In this document: positions 41,734 through 51,425 of the stretch, piece after piece
Numbering within the stretch: position 1 is the first letter of the stretch
How the letters are laid out: each line of letters starts with the position of its first letter
Source: Nitrospirota bacterium
GTDB lineage: Bacteria; Nitrospirota; Thermodesulfovibrionia; Thermodesulfovibrionales; UBA6898
Assembly: GCA_021783515.1 (NCBI GenBank)
Contig: JAJXTV010000002.1
Span: 1 to 64,000, forward strand
Length of the DNA: 64,000 nt
Direction of reading: 5' to 3'
Notes under the pieces: generated by a model
The model's database searches: none
The model's input: only the letters and a program-made list of their open reading frames with translations
Told to the model about the DNA's origin: nothing
Program-made: the position numbers and the translations under genes

Positions 41734-43326
41734 TTATCTCAACCCCAGGCATTCAAACAGGAATGCGCGATCGGAATACTCCCAATGACACCCTCTGCGC
41801 AGGATGTTGTAGGGGTCTACCGCGCCGATATTCGTCGCGCCGTACGCCGACAGGCATCCGGCGTATCCGGCTTCTTTGACCAACTCAAGCCGCTGGGGTG
41901 TCATATGCTGCCTGCCGCCGTACGGATAGGCCAGGAGCGGATGGGTAATGCCCAATTCCCGCTTCAAGGCGTCGCGGGATTCGGCCAGTTCGGAGCGCAC
42001 GACCTCCTCCGCTTCGGCCGCGCAGTCTATATGGTGAGCCGTATGGGAGCCGATCGTGAATCCCCACTGGCGCATCATCCGCAGGTGGTCCCATTTCATC
42101 AGGGGAATGCGGGGGTTGCGTCGCTCAACGTCATGGGGAAAGCGGCCGTTCGTGTCTATGATTCCCGTAGATACGAAAAAAGCCCCGGGGATGCCGTGGC
42201 GCAGCATGATCGGGACGGCATTCGTATAATTGTCCAGATAGCCGTCGTCGAAGGTGACGGCGACCAGCGGCTTGCCGGATTTTGGAATAATACGGCTTTC
42301 GAGGACCTCCCCGAGCGACAGCAGCCGGCAGTGCCTGCGCAGAAGGGCCATCTGGCGATCGAACTGCCCGATCCCCACGGTGAGATTGTCGCGCACGTCG
42401 TCGGTGACGCGATGATAGAGCAGGACGATTATGCGCGGGGTCAAGAGCTGTGTCAGTCCCAACCGATGGCCGGCCAATCCCAGCGTCGAGCGGGCGCCCT
42501 TCAGCAATCTCACCGGCAATGAAACGCGCGCGGGCTGCAACCCTTCCAGCCTCCGCGTCAGGTCGGCGACCTGCACCAGCGTCGGTTTCCGATAGGTCTT
42601 TCCGCCGGGCTCCTGCGGATGCCGGCGAGGAGTTCCGAGCAGGATGTCCTTAACCGCCTCGCGCATCAAATCCACGCCTACTTCGTCCAGCGTGAGTTGA
42701 AGTCCGGGTAACGTCGAAAACGCCGCTCTCTCCACGGTCCTCTGGCAAACGATGTCTCCCGTATCGAGTTTCTCTTCGACCCAATGCACCGTGCAGCCGA
42801 CAGACTGCTCGTCGTTCCAGAGCTCCCAGAAGGCTGGCGGCATGCCCCGATAGTCGGGCACCTTCCCCTGGTGCAGGTTGATCGTGCCCAAGGCGGGGAT
42901 CGAGAACAGCGGAGGCCGCAGGACCGGCGCTGCAAGAGACAGTCCGAGGTCCGGCCCGAAGCCTTTCGTAAGGGCGAGAGACGCTTGCGCGTGAATGTCC
43001 TGCACCCGGACGAGGCGCACATTCGAACGTGATTTCAGCGCCCGCAGAGTATATTCACCGCCCGGGCAGGAGGGCGCCGGATCGGCCTCGTTTCGCTCAA
43101 TCAGTCGATGCCGGATGTTGCCAAGCTGATAGGGGACCCAGCGCCAGCCGTTTCTGCGGAGGAGACGCCATTGATTTTTCAGCAGGCGGCCGGCCGACTT
43201 CTTCGGGGAATGGATAAGTATCAGCCAGGATAAACCCGGCAGTTCCCTGTCGATCTCGATGATGGTTTTTCGCAGGAGATATGCCGGATTGCCGGTGAAG
43301 ACTACGGCTCTTTTCTGTGAAGTCAT
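41734..43326 (-). CDS. Fused formyltransferase and polysaccharide deacetylase
   Basis: A 530-residue protein with two enzyme domains. Residues about 1-225 are an Fmt/GART-type formyltransferase with NLHQGKVPDYRG (Asn150, His152) and DTGDI (Asp188). Residues about 295-530 are a NodB deacetylase with LLYHRV, TFDDG (358-362), the SHTAHH metal motif (428-432) and LLAYPYGG. No signal peptide is present, so the action is cytoplasmic. The pairing suggests removal of an N-acetyl group and replacement by formyl on a sugar of the repeat unit. The same two domains occur as separate overlapping genes at 12014-13893. The ribosome binding site GAGGATGGAAG precedes the ATG. Confidence 0.85.
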   Translation of the reverse strand: MTSQKRAVVFTGNPAYLLRKTIIEIDRELPGLSWLILIHSPKKSAGRLLKNQWRLLRRNGWRWVPYQLGNIRHRLIERNEADPAPSCPGGEYTLRALKSRSNVRLVRVQDIHAQASLALTKGFGPDLGLSLAAPVLRPPLFSIPALGTINLHQGKVPDYRGMPPAFWELWNDEQSVGCTVHWVEEKLDTGDIVCQRTVERAAFSTLPGLQLTLDEVGVDLMREAVKDILLGTPRRHPQEPGGKTYRKPTLVQVADLTRRLEGLQPARVSLPVRLLKGARSTLGLAGHRLGLTQLLTPRIIVLLYHRVTDDVRDNLTVGIGQFDRQMALLRRHCRLLSLGEVLESRIIPKSGKPLVAVTFDDGYLDNYTNAVPIMLRHGIPGAFFVSTGIIDTNGRFPHDVERRNPRIPLMKWDHLRMMRQWGFTIGSHTAHHIDCAAEAEEVVRSELAESRDALKRELGITHPLLAYPYGGRQHMTPQRLELVKEAGYAGCLSAYGATNIGAVDPYNILRRGCHWEYSDRAFLFECLGLR

Positions 43327-43404
43327 ATTCTTCCATCCTCGTCAGGTAACAATATCGGAGGGCAGATCACCCGCCGCTGTCGTCCCCTGACCGGGACCGG
43401 CAAC

Positions 43405-44571
43405 TCAGATCGAATAGAGTTTCTCATACTGCTCCGTCATCGCTTTCACGCTGTATAGCCGTATTGCCTTGAGCCGGTTTTTTTCTCCCATTCCGGCGCG
43501 TAATTCACCGTTTCTTATCAACTGCCGCAACGCCCCTGCCAGGGCGGCCGGATCGGCCGCAGGAACGAGGAACCCGTTTTCACCCTCCTCGATCAATGCC
43601 GGATTGCCGCCGACGCGCGTAGCGACGACCGGCTTGCCGGCGGCCATCGCTTCGAGTATCGAGATCGAAGTGCCTTCGCTGAGGGAGCTGAGCGCAAAAA
43701 TGTCGATTTCGGCCAGCCGCTGAGGCGTGTCCCTCCGGAACCCGAGGAATTGTACCCGATCGGCGATCCCCAGCTCAACAGAGAGCCGCTCAAGGGCCTG
43801 CCGTTCAGGGCCGTCACCGGTCAACTCCAGGGTGGCATTTTCGCCTTCATCCTTGAGGATACGCACGGCCCGTAGCAGCGTTCCCAGGTCTTTTACCTTT
43901 TGGAGGCGCGCAATCGCGCCGATACGGACATGATCCGCCGCTGCCCGCGGCGACACGGCCGAAAACCGCTCAATGTCGACACCGTTGACGATCACCGACA
44001 CCTTCTCCATGGGGATGTGTCCGGAAAGACGAAGCTGCTCCTGCAGATCATGCGAAACGACGACGATCTCGGAAGTGACCTTTGCGGCGATTCTCTCCAT
44101 CAGGCGGAGAGAAAATGTCTTGGCCGACGTAGCTCCGTGCAGGGTATAAATGATCCTGCGCACGCCGCAGATACGGGCGGCCGCCGCCCCCTTGAACCAG
44201 CAGCCGCTGTGCACATGAACGACGTCGGCGCCGCATCGGCGGATCACTTTTATAAGGGCGGCCGGATAGAGAAAAGAGACGACAGGGAGCATCGGCGGAA
44301 GTTCCACAACGGTAACGCCGAGCGCCGTCACCTCTTCGGCCAAGGCGCCGAGCCTTTCCAGACAGATGACCACGGGCTCGAACCTCTTCCGGTCCATTGA
44401 CTTTATCATGTCGACGACTATCTGTTCCATGCCACCGATTACCAGAGAAAGGATGACGTGCGCGACGACCGTCTTCTTGCGATCGGAGGAGCCCTGCGCC
44501 GCACCTGTCAGCTCTGCCGGCGACCGGTCGTTCATCCTCGTGCGGTCTAGCGGTTCCATCGATTCAGTCAA
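43405..44571 (-). CDS. Exosortase-locus glycosyltransferase (Stp2-like)
   Basis: GT4-type glycosyltransferase of 388 residues. After about 30 variable residues the acceptor domain reads VAHVILSLVIGGMEQIVVDMIKSMDR, and later DVVHVHSGCWFKGAAAARICGVRRIIYTLHG. The donor domain has FALSSLSEGTSISILEAMAAGKPVVATRVGGNPALI. It resembles the stp2 sugar transferase family of PEP-CTERM/EpsH1 loci. The start overlaps the upstream gene's stop by four bases (ATGA), giving translational coupling. Confidence 0.87.
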   Translation of the reverse strand: MTESMEPLDRTRMNDRSPAELTGAAQGSSDRKKTVVAHVILSLVIGGMEQIVVDMIKSMDRKRFEPVVICLERLGALAEEVTALGVTVVELPPMLPVVSFLYPAALIKVIRRCGADVVHVHSGCWFKGAAAARICGVRRIIYTLHGATSAKTFSLRLMERIAAKVTSEIVVVSHDLQEQLRLSGHIPMEKVSVIVNGVDIERFSAVSPRAAADHVRIGAIARLQKVKDLGTLLRAVRILKDEGENATLELTGDGPERQALERLSVELGIADRVQFLGFRRDTPQRLAEIDIFALSSLSEGTSISILEAMAAGKPVVATRVGGNPALIEEGENGFLVPAADPAALAGALRQLIRNGELRAGMGEKNRLKAIRLYSVKAMTEQYEKLYSI

Positions 44572-45689
44572 TGCCCCTGCGCGAGAAGATCGACGTAGAC
44601 ATTCATGATTTTATCCACTCGGGCTATCGGATTGAAATCTCGTTCCGCCCGCGCCTTCCCGGCCTTGCCGAAGGCGCTTCTTTTGTCCGGATTTTCGACA
44701 AAGGACTCAAGGGCCTCTGCCAACGCAGCCGGATCTGCCGGCTCGACGAGGCGGCCGGTTCCACCGTCGATCACGACCTCCGGCACGCCGCCGACACGGG
44801 ATGCGACCACCGGTTTTCCGAACATCATCGCTTCGAGGGCGGCGACGGGCATCCCCTCGGCAAGCGACGGCATGCAAACGATATCGGAGGCGTGATAAAA
44901 AGAAGAGACGTCATCCTGGTAACCGGCAAGGAGGATCTTTGAGGCCAGACCCTTGTCTGAAATCATCCGCTCCAGATTACGGCGCTCCTGACCGTCTCCC
45001 ACAAGGATGGCTGTCACCCTGTCATCACGTTTCGACAGGAGTTCGAATGCCTCTACGAAGTACCGGTGGCCTTTTTCAGGGCTCAGCCTGCCGACGACCG
45101 CAACGACAAGCTGGTCCGGGCCGATGCCGAACAGGCCGCGTATGTCCTTGTACGCCAGACCGGGCTCGACGAGATCGGCCGCATTCGTGAGGGTGGTCAT
45201 CTTGTGGCCCGCCTTGTCTTCCAGATGAAGTTTCTGCCTCAATGCCTCGGAGACCGGGATTATCCTGTCGGCGAAGCGGACGATGAACTTGTCGATTCTG
45301 TTATAGACCTGCACCTTCAGGTCCTCCGCGGTCCACCCGTGCACATAGGCGATCCAGGGAAGACCGGTGCGCTTCTTCAGCGCAAGACAGAGGATATGGG
45401 ACTTGTAGCCGTGGGATTCCAGGATGTCGATCCGGCTTTCGCGCACCAGACGCAGGGCCGCCGGGATCACCGCGGGGTCGAAGCCATGCCGCTGGCGCAA
45501 TACTTCAAAGCGCACACCAAGGGCCTTGACGGCATCGCGAAACGGCCACGGTCTTTCGGCGCCCCGCCAATAACCTGCCACAAGCGGAATGCATTCATCC
45601 CTGCCGCCATACTTTAGAAATTGGAGGATGCACCTGCCGGCTCCGCCGATGTCATACGTATCGATAGTAATGAAGATGCGGGGTTTCAT
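44568..45689 (-). CDS. Glycosyltransferase, GT4 family
   Basis: GT-B fold enzyme of 373 residues. The acceptor domain starts RIFITIDTYDIGGAGRCILQFLKYGG. The donor domain shows VVGRLSPEKGHRYFVEAF, ILLAGYQDDVSSFYHASDIVCMPSLAEGMPVAALEAMMFGKPVVASRVGGVPEVV. Expected to extend the lipid-linked EPS unit on the cytoplasmic face. It sits 22 bases after the upstream glycosyltransferase and overlaps the next one, so it is part of the same operon. Confidence 0.87.
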   Translation of the reverse strand: MKPRIFITIDTYDIGGAGRCILQFLKYGGRDECIPLVAGYWRGAERPWPFRDAVKALGVRFEVLRQRHGFDPAVIPAALRLVRESRIDILESHGYKSHILCLALKKRTGLPWIAYVHGWTAEDLKVQVYNRIDKFIVRFADRIIPVSEALRQKLHLEDKAGHKMTTLTNAADLVEPGLAYKDIRGLFGIGPDQLVVAVVGRLSPEKGHRYFVEAFELLSKRDDRVTAILVGDGQERRNLERMISDKGLASKILLAGYQDDVSSFYHASDIVCMPSLAEGMPVAALEAMMFGKPVVASRVGGVPEVVIDGGTGRLVEPADPAALAEALESFVENPDKRSAFGKAGKARAERDFNPIARVDKIMNVYVDLLAQGH

Positions 45690-45711
45690 GACTGAAATAG
45701 CTTATCGCCCA

Positions 45712-47037
45712 TCAGCGAATATCGTCAAGAATTTCGGCAAGCCGCTGTGTCTGTCTCTTTCTTTCCAATACAGAAATATCCACGTCCCGATAGAAGGCAT
45801 CCGCATCGGACCTGGATTGATACAGCTCCATAATGCCCTTTCTGATTCCTTCGATATCGTCCAGGGGCACGACAACCCCCGCCCTGAATCTGTGTATGAG
45901 TTCGGTCGTAGAGCTGTCCTCTTCAGTAAAGGCGAGTATCGGGCGGCGGGAGGCCATGTAATCGAACGCTTTGCCCGGTATCTGATAATGCTGTCCCGAG
46001 GCGAAGAGCAGGAGGACATGCGATTTCCGCATGAGCTCAATCGCATTTCGATAGGACACCTGGTCAAGGAACCGGACGCTGTCCGTCAATCCTTCCTCCG
46101 CGACAATCTGTTCCAGCGATATTCCCTTGAACTCCTTTCCCGATCCGATAAAATCGATCCTCAGCCTGCGCGCTATTTCAGCGTCTCCTTTTGCCAGCGC
46201 CCCCGCCGCCTTTAGAAAAGAGACGGGGGACCGGTTCAAATATAATTTCCCGAGATAGGTCAGGACAAAGGCATCCTGCGGAGGCTCCGGGCTTTCAGCC
46301 CCGAAATCATCACCGTCATATCCGTTATAGACGGTATGCATCTTATGACTGTTGGCGCCGGATAATTCCCGCAGTCCCTGAGTATATTTTTCGGATGTGG
46401 TCAGTATGCAGGAAGCCCGGTCAAAGACGATACTTTCAAGGGCGTGGTGTATCCGCACGATGGCTTTGCTTTCTCTTCTTCCCGCGCAGAGCGCCCATGG
46501 GTCTCTGTGGTCGATAATCAATTTCTTCCCGGTGAGCCGCGAAACGAGATAGCCGATTAGGTCAACGGAATGGGGGGGAGATGTCGCATAGACATATTTG
46601 ATATCGTATCTTCTTACAAGCGACACTCCTTTGACGACAGCCGTTATCGCCCAGAACAGATGATAATCGGGCAGGTAGATGAATTCGGATATGAATTTTT
46701 TGATCCTCTGGGCCGGCGGCAATACGAAGGCATCGGGAGCCGTCCCGGATGTCCCGGCAGAGGTCTTTTGTGAGGGCCCCCATATCCTGTCGCGCGTCCG
46801 GAAATAGAACCTGAGCGGATTGGGAATAAAGCTGGTCCTGAATGCCGGGACATTTCTAACGTCATCCAGTCTGCTGGCGTCCGTTTGTTCAATATATTTT
46901 TCCTTGATCGTGAGGACATAAGGATTCCAACCGAATTCGGGCAGATATTTGGCGAACTTCTGCGGACGCAGTGCGCCCACCGCCGCATCCGGAGGGAAGT
47001 GGTATGCTATGATAAGTATTTTTTTCTCCCCAGTCAT
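45712..47037 (-). CDS. Glycosyltransferase, GT4-like
   Basis: A 441-residue enzyme starting KKILIIAYHFPPDAAVGALRPQKFAKYLPEFGW, a common opening for EPS glycosyltransferases acting on whole repeat units. The central part has YATSPPHSVDLIGYLVSRLTGKKLIIDHRDPW. The C-terminal donor region is less conserved (VLLLFASGQHYQIPGKAFDYMASRRPILAF). Located between the flippase and the GT4 cluster in one operon. The sugar specificity is unknown. Confidence 0.84.
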   Translation of the reverse strand: MTGEKKILIIAYHFPPDAAVGALRPQKFAKYLPEFGWNPYVLTIKEKYIEQTDASRLDDVRNVPAFRTSFIPNPLRFYFRTRDRIWGPSQKTSAGTSGTAPDAFVLPPAQRIKKFISEFIYLPDYHLFWAITAVVKGVSLVRRYDIKYVYATSPPHSVDLIGYLVSRLTGKKLIIDHRDPWALCAGRRESKAIVRIHHALESIVFDRASCILTTSEKYTQGLRELSGANSHKMHTVYNGYDGDDFGAESPEPPQDAFVLTYLGKLYLNRSPVSFLKAAGALAKGDAEIARRLRIDFIGSGKEFKGISLEQIVAEEGLTDSVRFLDQVSYRNAIELMRKSHVLLLFASGQHYQIPGKAFDYMASRRPILAFTEEDSSTTELIHRFRAGVVVPLDDIEGIRKGIMELYQSRSDADAFYRDVDISVLERKRQTQRLAEILDDIR

Positions 47038-47089
47038 GTGTTCTTAAGTTGCGCTTATTTCGGTGGCGTTTCCAAATATTGATGCCACA

Positions 47090-48565
47090 TTACGGATTCA
47101 ATTCTTCCGTTACCCCCGGCGGGATGATTTTCTTAGGATTTAACAGTGACAATACCTCACGCAGGCCGTCTTCATTTATCCATCGAGACATACCGAAATA
47201 GACGCCCACGCCTATTGAGATATACAAAGATGTGGCAAGATAACGATTAAGAAAGCTAAAGCCATATCTTTCTACAGCAGATACTGCTATATACATTATT
47301 GCTCCTGACAACAATATTTTTTTTGTTGCATGAAGTATTTCCTTTGCACGTAATCCGACAGCCGGGAGAGATCGATGCGCATTATAAATAAAAACGGTTG
47401 GGAAAAAAACTACCCAAGCCGTACTTACACCTACAATTCCATAATGCGTCCCTAGGAAAAAAGCAAGTGGCATCACGAGGCATGCCGTTGTCAGGTTTTT
47501 GACAGTCAAGTCGGGCCTGCCGAGGCCATCAAGGAGCGGTGTCATCAAAGTACTAAGCATTCTTATTGGGATAATCATCGCGATTAACTGAAATGAAGGT
47601 ACTGCCATCTCCCATCGTGATCCCAGGAAAATTGCAAAGAGTTCCCGTCCCACGCTCGACATGCCCCAGAGAAGTGGTATAAAAAGAAATGCCACTACTC
47701 TAACGGCTTTAATGAAATACCGTGTTGCCAACTCTCTTTCATTCTGTAATTTGGAATAAGCCGGGAGCGCTACCTGCGACAAGATTGCGGATGTCTTGTC
47801 CAGCGGGATAGATGCTAACTGCGCTGCAATTGAGTAATAGCCCAACATGTCTTTGCCGAGGACTTTACCGACGATGAGGATGTCGGCAGAGGTGTAGAAA
47901 AACCATAAAACGCGCGACGTTGTGACTCTTTCGCCATAACGTATCAGCCCACGAATATCTCTCATGGCTAATATTGGACGGTAAGATATGGGTTCTGCCA
48001 AATTAACCCCAATTGCTCTCACAATTAAAATGCCTAAGCTTCCCAGGACCAGCGATGTAGCGCCCAATCCATACAATGCGAAAACGAGCGTTATAATGCC
48101 TCCGCTAATTGCGGAGGTTAAATCGATAAAAGAAAGCACTTTAAACCTCAGCTTCTTTACGATTAAGGCTCGCGGTATTGTAGAGAAAATAAGGACTATG
48201 AATTGCAGCGACATTAATTTCACAAGCCCCGACAGTTTCGGTTCATTATATAGAGTAACGATGAAAGGTGCGGATAAGAATGTCACTAAAGACAGTGCCG
48301 TACAAACCACGATGATAACACTTAATGATTGCCGTAACTTGTTAGAATCAAGATCTTCTGCCTGAATCAAAGCAGGACCAATTCCAAACTCCGACAATAA
48401 CATGGCAAATGAAATAAATACACCTGCCATGGCAACCAAGCCATAATCAGAGGGTTTCAGCAAGCGCATTACGTAAATGGTAAGAGCCCATGTTATCAAC
48501 TGTCCGGCATATAGACTCCCGGCGCTCCACTTGATACTGTGCATAACACTATGTTTAATGTTCAT
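47090..48565 (-). CDS. Lipopolysaccharide/EPS flippase, Wzx-like (MOP superfamily)
   Basis: An integral membrane protein of 491 residues with about 12-14 hydrophobic segments. Opening residues (SIKWSAGSLYAGQLITWALTIYVMRLLKPSDYGLVAMAGVF) are typical of oligosaccharide flippases of the polysaccharide synthesis type. Expected to move the undecaprenyl-linked repeat unit across the inner membrane. The gene is more AT-rich than its neighbours, as is common for flippases, and may have been acquired separately. The 278-base gap upstream (48566-48843) shows no gene. Confidence 0.87.
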   Translation of the reverse strand: MNIKHSVMHSIKWSAGSLYAGQLITWALTIYVMRLLKPSDYGLVAMAGVFISFAMLLSEFGIGPALIQAEDLDSNKLRQSLSVIIVVCTALSLVTFLSAPFIVTLYNEPKLSGLVKLMSLQFIVLIFSTIPRALIVKKLRFKVLSFIDLTSAISGGIITLVFALYGLGATSLVLGSLGILIVRAIGVNLAEPISYRPILAMRDIRGLIRYGERVTTSRVLWFFYTSADILIVGKVLGKDMLGYYSIAAQLASIPLDKTSAILSQVALPAYSKLQNERELATRYFIKAVRVVAFLFIPLLWGMSSVGRELFAIFLGSRWEMAVPSFQLIAMIIPIRMLSTLMTPLLDGLGRPDLTVKNLTTACLVMPLAFFLGTHYGIVGVSTAWVVFFPTVFIYNAHRSLPAVGLRAKEILHATKKILLSGAIMYIAVSAVERYGFSFLNRYLATSLYISIGVGVYFGMSRWINEDGLREVLSLLNPKKIIPPGVTEELNP

Positions 48566-48843
48566 AAATTATTCAATCAAAACAATATTACTTTCAGTGG
48601 CGTACTAATGAAAAAAGAACTAATGAGGGAAACGCCAAGCCATTAGTGAAGCGCCATATTCTCATCTCTACAAATGCTGCAGGACATGAAGTCAGGTAAG
48701 TCGCGTAGCTGGCGCCTTCATATGCCATCGGGCGCCACGGATACAAGAAATGTGGCGCCTGAGGGGATAGGACGTGAGACGTTCATTTTCTCGTTTCTAG
48801 ACATCGCATTATTATACGCATAATTACCACCGAATTTCTCTGT

Positions 48844-49962
48844 TCACGACAGCTCTTCAAGTACGGCGACGATCCGCTCCGCCGACCGGCCGTCCCAGAA
48901 CTCGGGCATCCGCCCCGATACGGGACCATTGTGAAGGGCCTGCTGGGCCGCCTCGACGATCTCCAAATGCTGGAGGGGGACCAGTCGGTTGGTTCCATGT
49001 GATATCGTCACCGGCCGCTCGGTATTCTCCCGAAGGGTGAGACACGGCACGCCCAGGACGGTGGTTTCCTCCTGGATGCCGCCCGAATCGGTCAGGACGA
49101 GACGGGAATCAGCCATCAGCCTCAGAAAATCGAGGTAGCTGAGCGGCTCGGTCAGCAGGACATTCGGCGACAGGTCCCTTTGCAGGGACCCGATAGCCTT
49201 CCTCGTGCGAGGATGCACCGGAAAGACAATCGGCACGTGCCCGGCCACTTCGTTGAGCGCATCAACTATGGTCTGTAAAGTACCGGGGTGGTCTACGTTC
49301 GAAGGGCGGTGGAGGGTGAGGACCGCATAGTCGGCCGCAGAGTTTTTCCCGTTTGTAAGCCCCAACCTCTTGAGGATGTCGGACTGCCTGGCCTTTTCAA
49401 GATGCTTGAGCAGGGTGTCGATCATCACGTTGCCGACGAAATGGATCTTCTCCGGGGCCACTCCCTCCCGCAGCAGATTTGTCTCCGCACTTATTTCGGT
49501 AATGAACAGAACGTCGGAAATCGCGTCGGTAAGCACCCGGTTGATCTCTTCGGGCATCGTCCGGTCGAAGCTCCTGAGCCCTGCCTCGACGTGGACAACC
49601 CTGATTCCGAGTTTGGCGGCCACGAGCGCGCAGGCGATGGTGGAGTTGACATCGCCTACGACCAGAACGTAATCCGGCCGGTGCTGCAGGAGGAGCGGTT
49701 CGAACCGCCGCATGATCTCGGCCGTCTGAACGGCGTGACTGCCGGAGCCGACGCCCAGGTTGACGTCCGGAGCCGGTATCCCCAGCTCCTTGAAAAAGAG
49801 ATCGGACATCTTCCGGTCATAGTGCTGGCCGGTATGAATGATCAGATGCCCGATAAACGGTTTGCGCGAGGTATTATGAGCATTGATTGCGTCGGCGACG
49901 GAGGCGATCTTCATAAAGTTCGGCCTTGCCCCGACGACGCTGATGATCTTTATGTTCTCCAT
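48844..49962 (-). CDS. wecB: UDP-N-acetylglucosamine 2-epimerase (non-hydrolysing)
   Basis: Interconverts UDP-GlcNAc and UDP-ManNAc, supplying ManNAc for the polymer. The 372 residues show the family order: VVGARPNFMKIA, HTGQHYDRKMSDLFF, VGDVNSTIACALVAAKLGIRVVHVEAGLRSFDRTMPEEINR, and near the C-terminus VLTDSGGIQEETTVLGVPCLTLRENTERP. All are well conserved, including the HxEAGLR motif. The start overlaps the ligase stop by one base (TGATG). This is the only clear nucleotide-sugar enzyme of the cluster. Confidence 0.95.
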   Translation of the reverse strand: MENIKIISVVGARPNFMKIASVADAINAHNTSRKPFIGHLIIHTGQHYDRKMSDLFFKELGIPAPDVNLGVGSGSHAVQTAEIMRRFEPLLLQHRPDYVLVVGDVNSTIACALVAAKLGIRVVHVEAGLRSFDRTMPEEINRVLTDAISDVLFITEISAETNLLREGVAPEKIHFVGNVMIDTLLKHLEKARQSDILKRLGLTNGKNSAADYAVLTLHRPSNVDHPGTLQTIVDALNEVAGHVPIVFPVHPRTRKAIGSLQRDLSPNVLLTEPLSYLDFLRLMADSRLVLTDSGGIQEETTVLGVPCLTLRENTERPVTISHGTNRLVPLQHLEIVEAAQQALHNGPVSGRMPEFWDGRSAERIVAVLEELS

Positions 49963-51203
49963 CAGATAGGTCTTTCCTTAGCTATATATGTTGAGACATC
50001 GCTGTGAATGACACCCTCACCAGCCCTGACCGCATTGAGATGGATCTTACGGATGACGATGCACAGGCCGAACATGAAATAAGTGGGGAAAGAATACGCC
50101 CAGGAGAGAAAAATCATGCCGACACAAAGGCCGTAGAAGCCTGCTCTCAATCCTTTAATTATCCAGACTTCCTTCAGAATGTCTTCCGCTTCCCGAAGCG
50201 AAAGAAAAGATTTCCTGATGAGCATGATGAACAGCGCAATGCCCGGCAGCCCCAGTTCCGCGCCGATCTGTATGTAGGAATTATGGGCTGTGTTCCATGT
50301 GCCGCCTTCCATCTTGCCATTGGCCACCGTGAATTGGCCGATGCCAATGCCGACAATGGGATTGTGGAGCATAAGGTTCACACCGCGCTTCCATATCTCC
50401 TCCCGTCCCCCTTTTGCCGTAGTATTGTAGTCTTTGTCGAACATATGGGTCAGACGCTCGATCTGCTGCTGGGGGGCTATAGTCAGCATTACCATAACCA
50501 CGACCGCGATTATGGGAATTCTCTTGAGGGTAAATGAGAGCCCTTTCTCGAAAAAAACGGCGGCGGCCGCGGAAACCAGGGCAAGAAATCCGCCGCGGGA
50601 GCCCGTCTTGATGATAATGAGAAGCGTCAGGAACATTCCGCCTATGAGAAGAAGCTTTTTCCAACCAGCGTAGCGTTCCGCCATATAGTACATCAATGGC
50701 AAGGCTAAAACAAGCGCCAGTGCCATATCGTTGGGGTCGTATGTGCCGCTTGCGTAGACGCGACCGGCCTTCAGGCTGGGGGCAATAATACCTACGAAAG
50801 CTAATATCATCATACAAAGGACAAAAGACCATAATACTTTTACCATATCCTCTTCAGTCGAGGTACACGCTATGAGCAGATAAATGAACAAAAGCAGTTT
50901 CAACAGTCCATTGATGAGATAATCCAGACTGCCGCCGGGCCAGATGCTAAAAGGGATCCCTATCAGACCAAGGATGTAAATCGCCTCCATGATCTTCACC
51001 TGAGGGATCGAGAAAAGGCTGCGGTTGTATGTCCTTAAAGTGTCGGCGGTGAGACCGAGGGCGACGAGGCCTAATATCATTGATATCTTGGCGATGTGCA
51101 GCACGTCGAGATAAGGGACCAGCTCCTGAATCCTGCCGACATAAATAGGCACAAGGATTAGAACGAGACCGAAGGCAAGTGAGGCTCTTCTGTCAGTTGT
51201 CAT
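49962..51203 (-). CDS. O-antigen ligase/polymerase family membrane protein
   Basis: A 413-residue integral membrane protein with about 10-12 hydrophobic segments. It has one long extracytoplasmic loop containing the family feature NPIVGIGIGQFTVANGKMEGGTWNTAHNSYIQIGAELGLPG. It fits the WaaL/Wzy-like O-antigen ligase superfamily, probably the ligase or polymerase variant linked to exosortase A loci. It would join or extend the glycan on the periplasmic face. It overlaps wecB by one base downstream and a possible small ORF upstream by eleven bases. Confidence 0.87.
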   Translation of the reverse strand: MTTDRRASLAFGLVLILVPIYVGRIQELVPYLDVLHIAKISMILGLVALGLTADTLRTYNRSLFSIPQVKIMEAIYILGLIGIPFSIWPGGSLDYLINGLLKLLLFIYLLIACTSTEEDMVKVLWSFVLCMMILAFVGIIAPSLKAGRVYASGTYDPNDMALALVLALPLMYYMAERYAGWKKLLLIGGMFLTLLIIIKTGSRGGFLALVSAAAAVFFEKGLSFTLKRIPIIAVVVMVMLTIAPQQQIERLTHMFDKDYNTTAKGGREEIWKRGVNLMLHNPIVGIGIGQFTVANGKMEGGTWNTAHNSYIQIGAELGLPGIALFIMLIRKSFLSLREAEDILKEVWIIKGLRAGFYGLCVGMIFLSWAYSFPTYFMFGLCIVIRKIHLNAVRAGEGVIHSDVSTYIAKERPI

Positions 51204-51363
51204 TCAATTTCCCCAGCATTCCAACCTGGCCGGCAAGGCGAACGCTATCCGTGTTGAATGCAATGGGATTATAGAGGTCCCGTCCGGGTAGCATGATGAT
51301 AATGCAGGCAATACTCCCAAACAGGCTGTTGCGTTTTTCTATTTCTCTTATCACCGCGGCCAT
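51193..51363 (-). CDS. Possible small protein overlapping the ligase start
   Basis: A minus-strand frame of 56 codons (MAAVIREIEKRNSLFG ... GQVGMLGKLNDN), too short for the ORF track. GAGG lies eight bases before the ATG. Its stop codon overlaps the O-antigen ligase start, like the coupled genes around it. The frame stays open about 16 codons further upstream of the ATG, so it could also be the 3' end of a decayed gene. No family was recognised. The rest of the 222-base gap between the ligase and the GT2 gene is empty. Confidence 0.4.
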   Translation of the reverse strand: MAAVIREIEKRNSLFGSIACIIIMLPGRDLYNPIAFNTDSVRLAGQVGMLGKLNDN

Positions 51364-51425
51364 CTTTAATGCCTCGGGCCGCGCACGGATATTGACAGAA
51401 TCTTCTTCACGAAATTACGGTCTTT

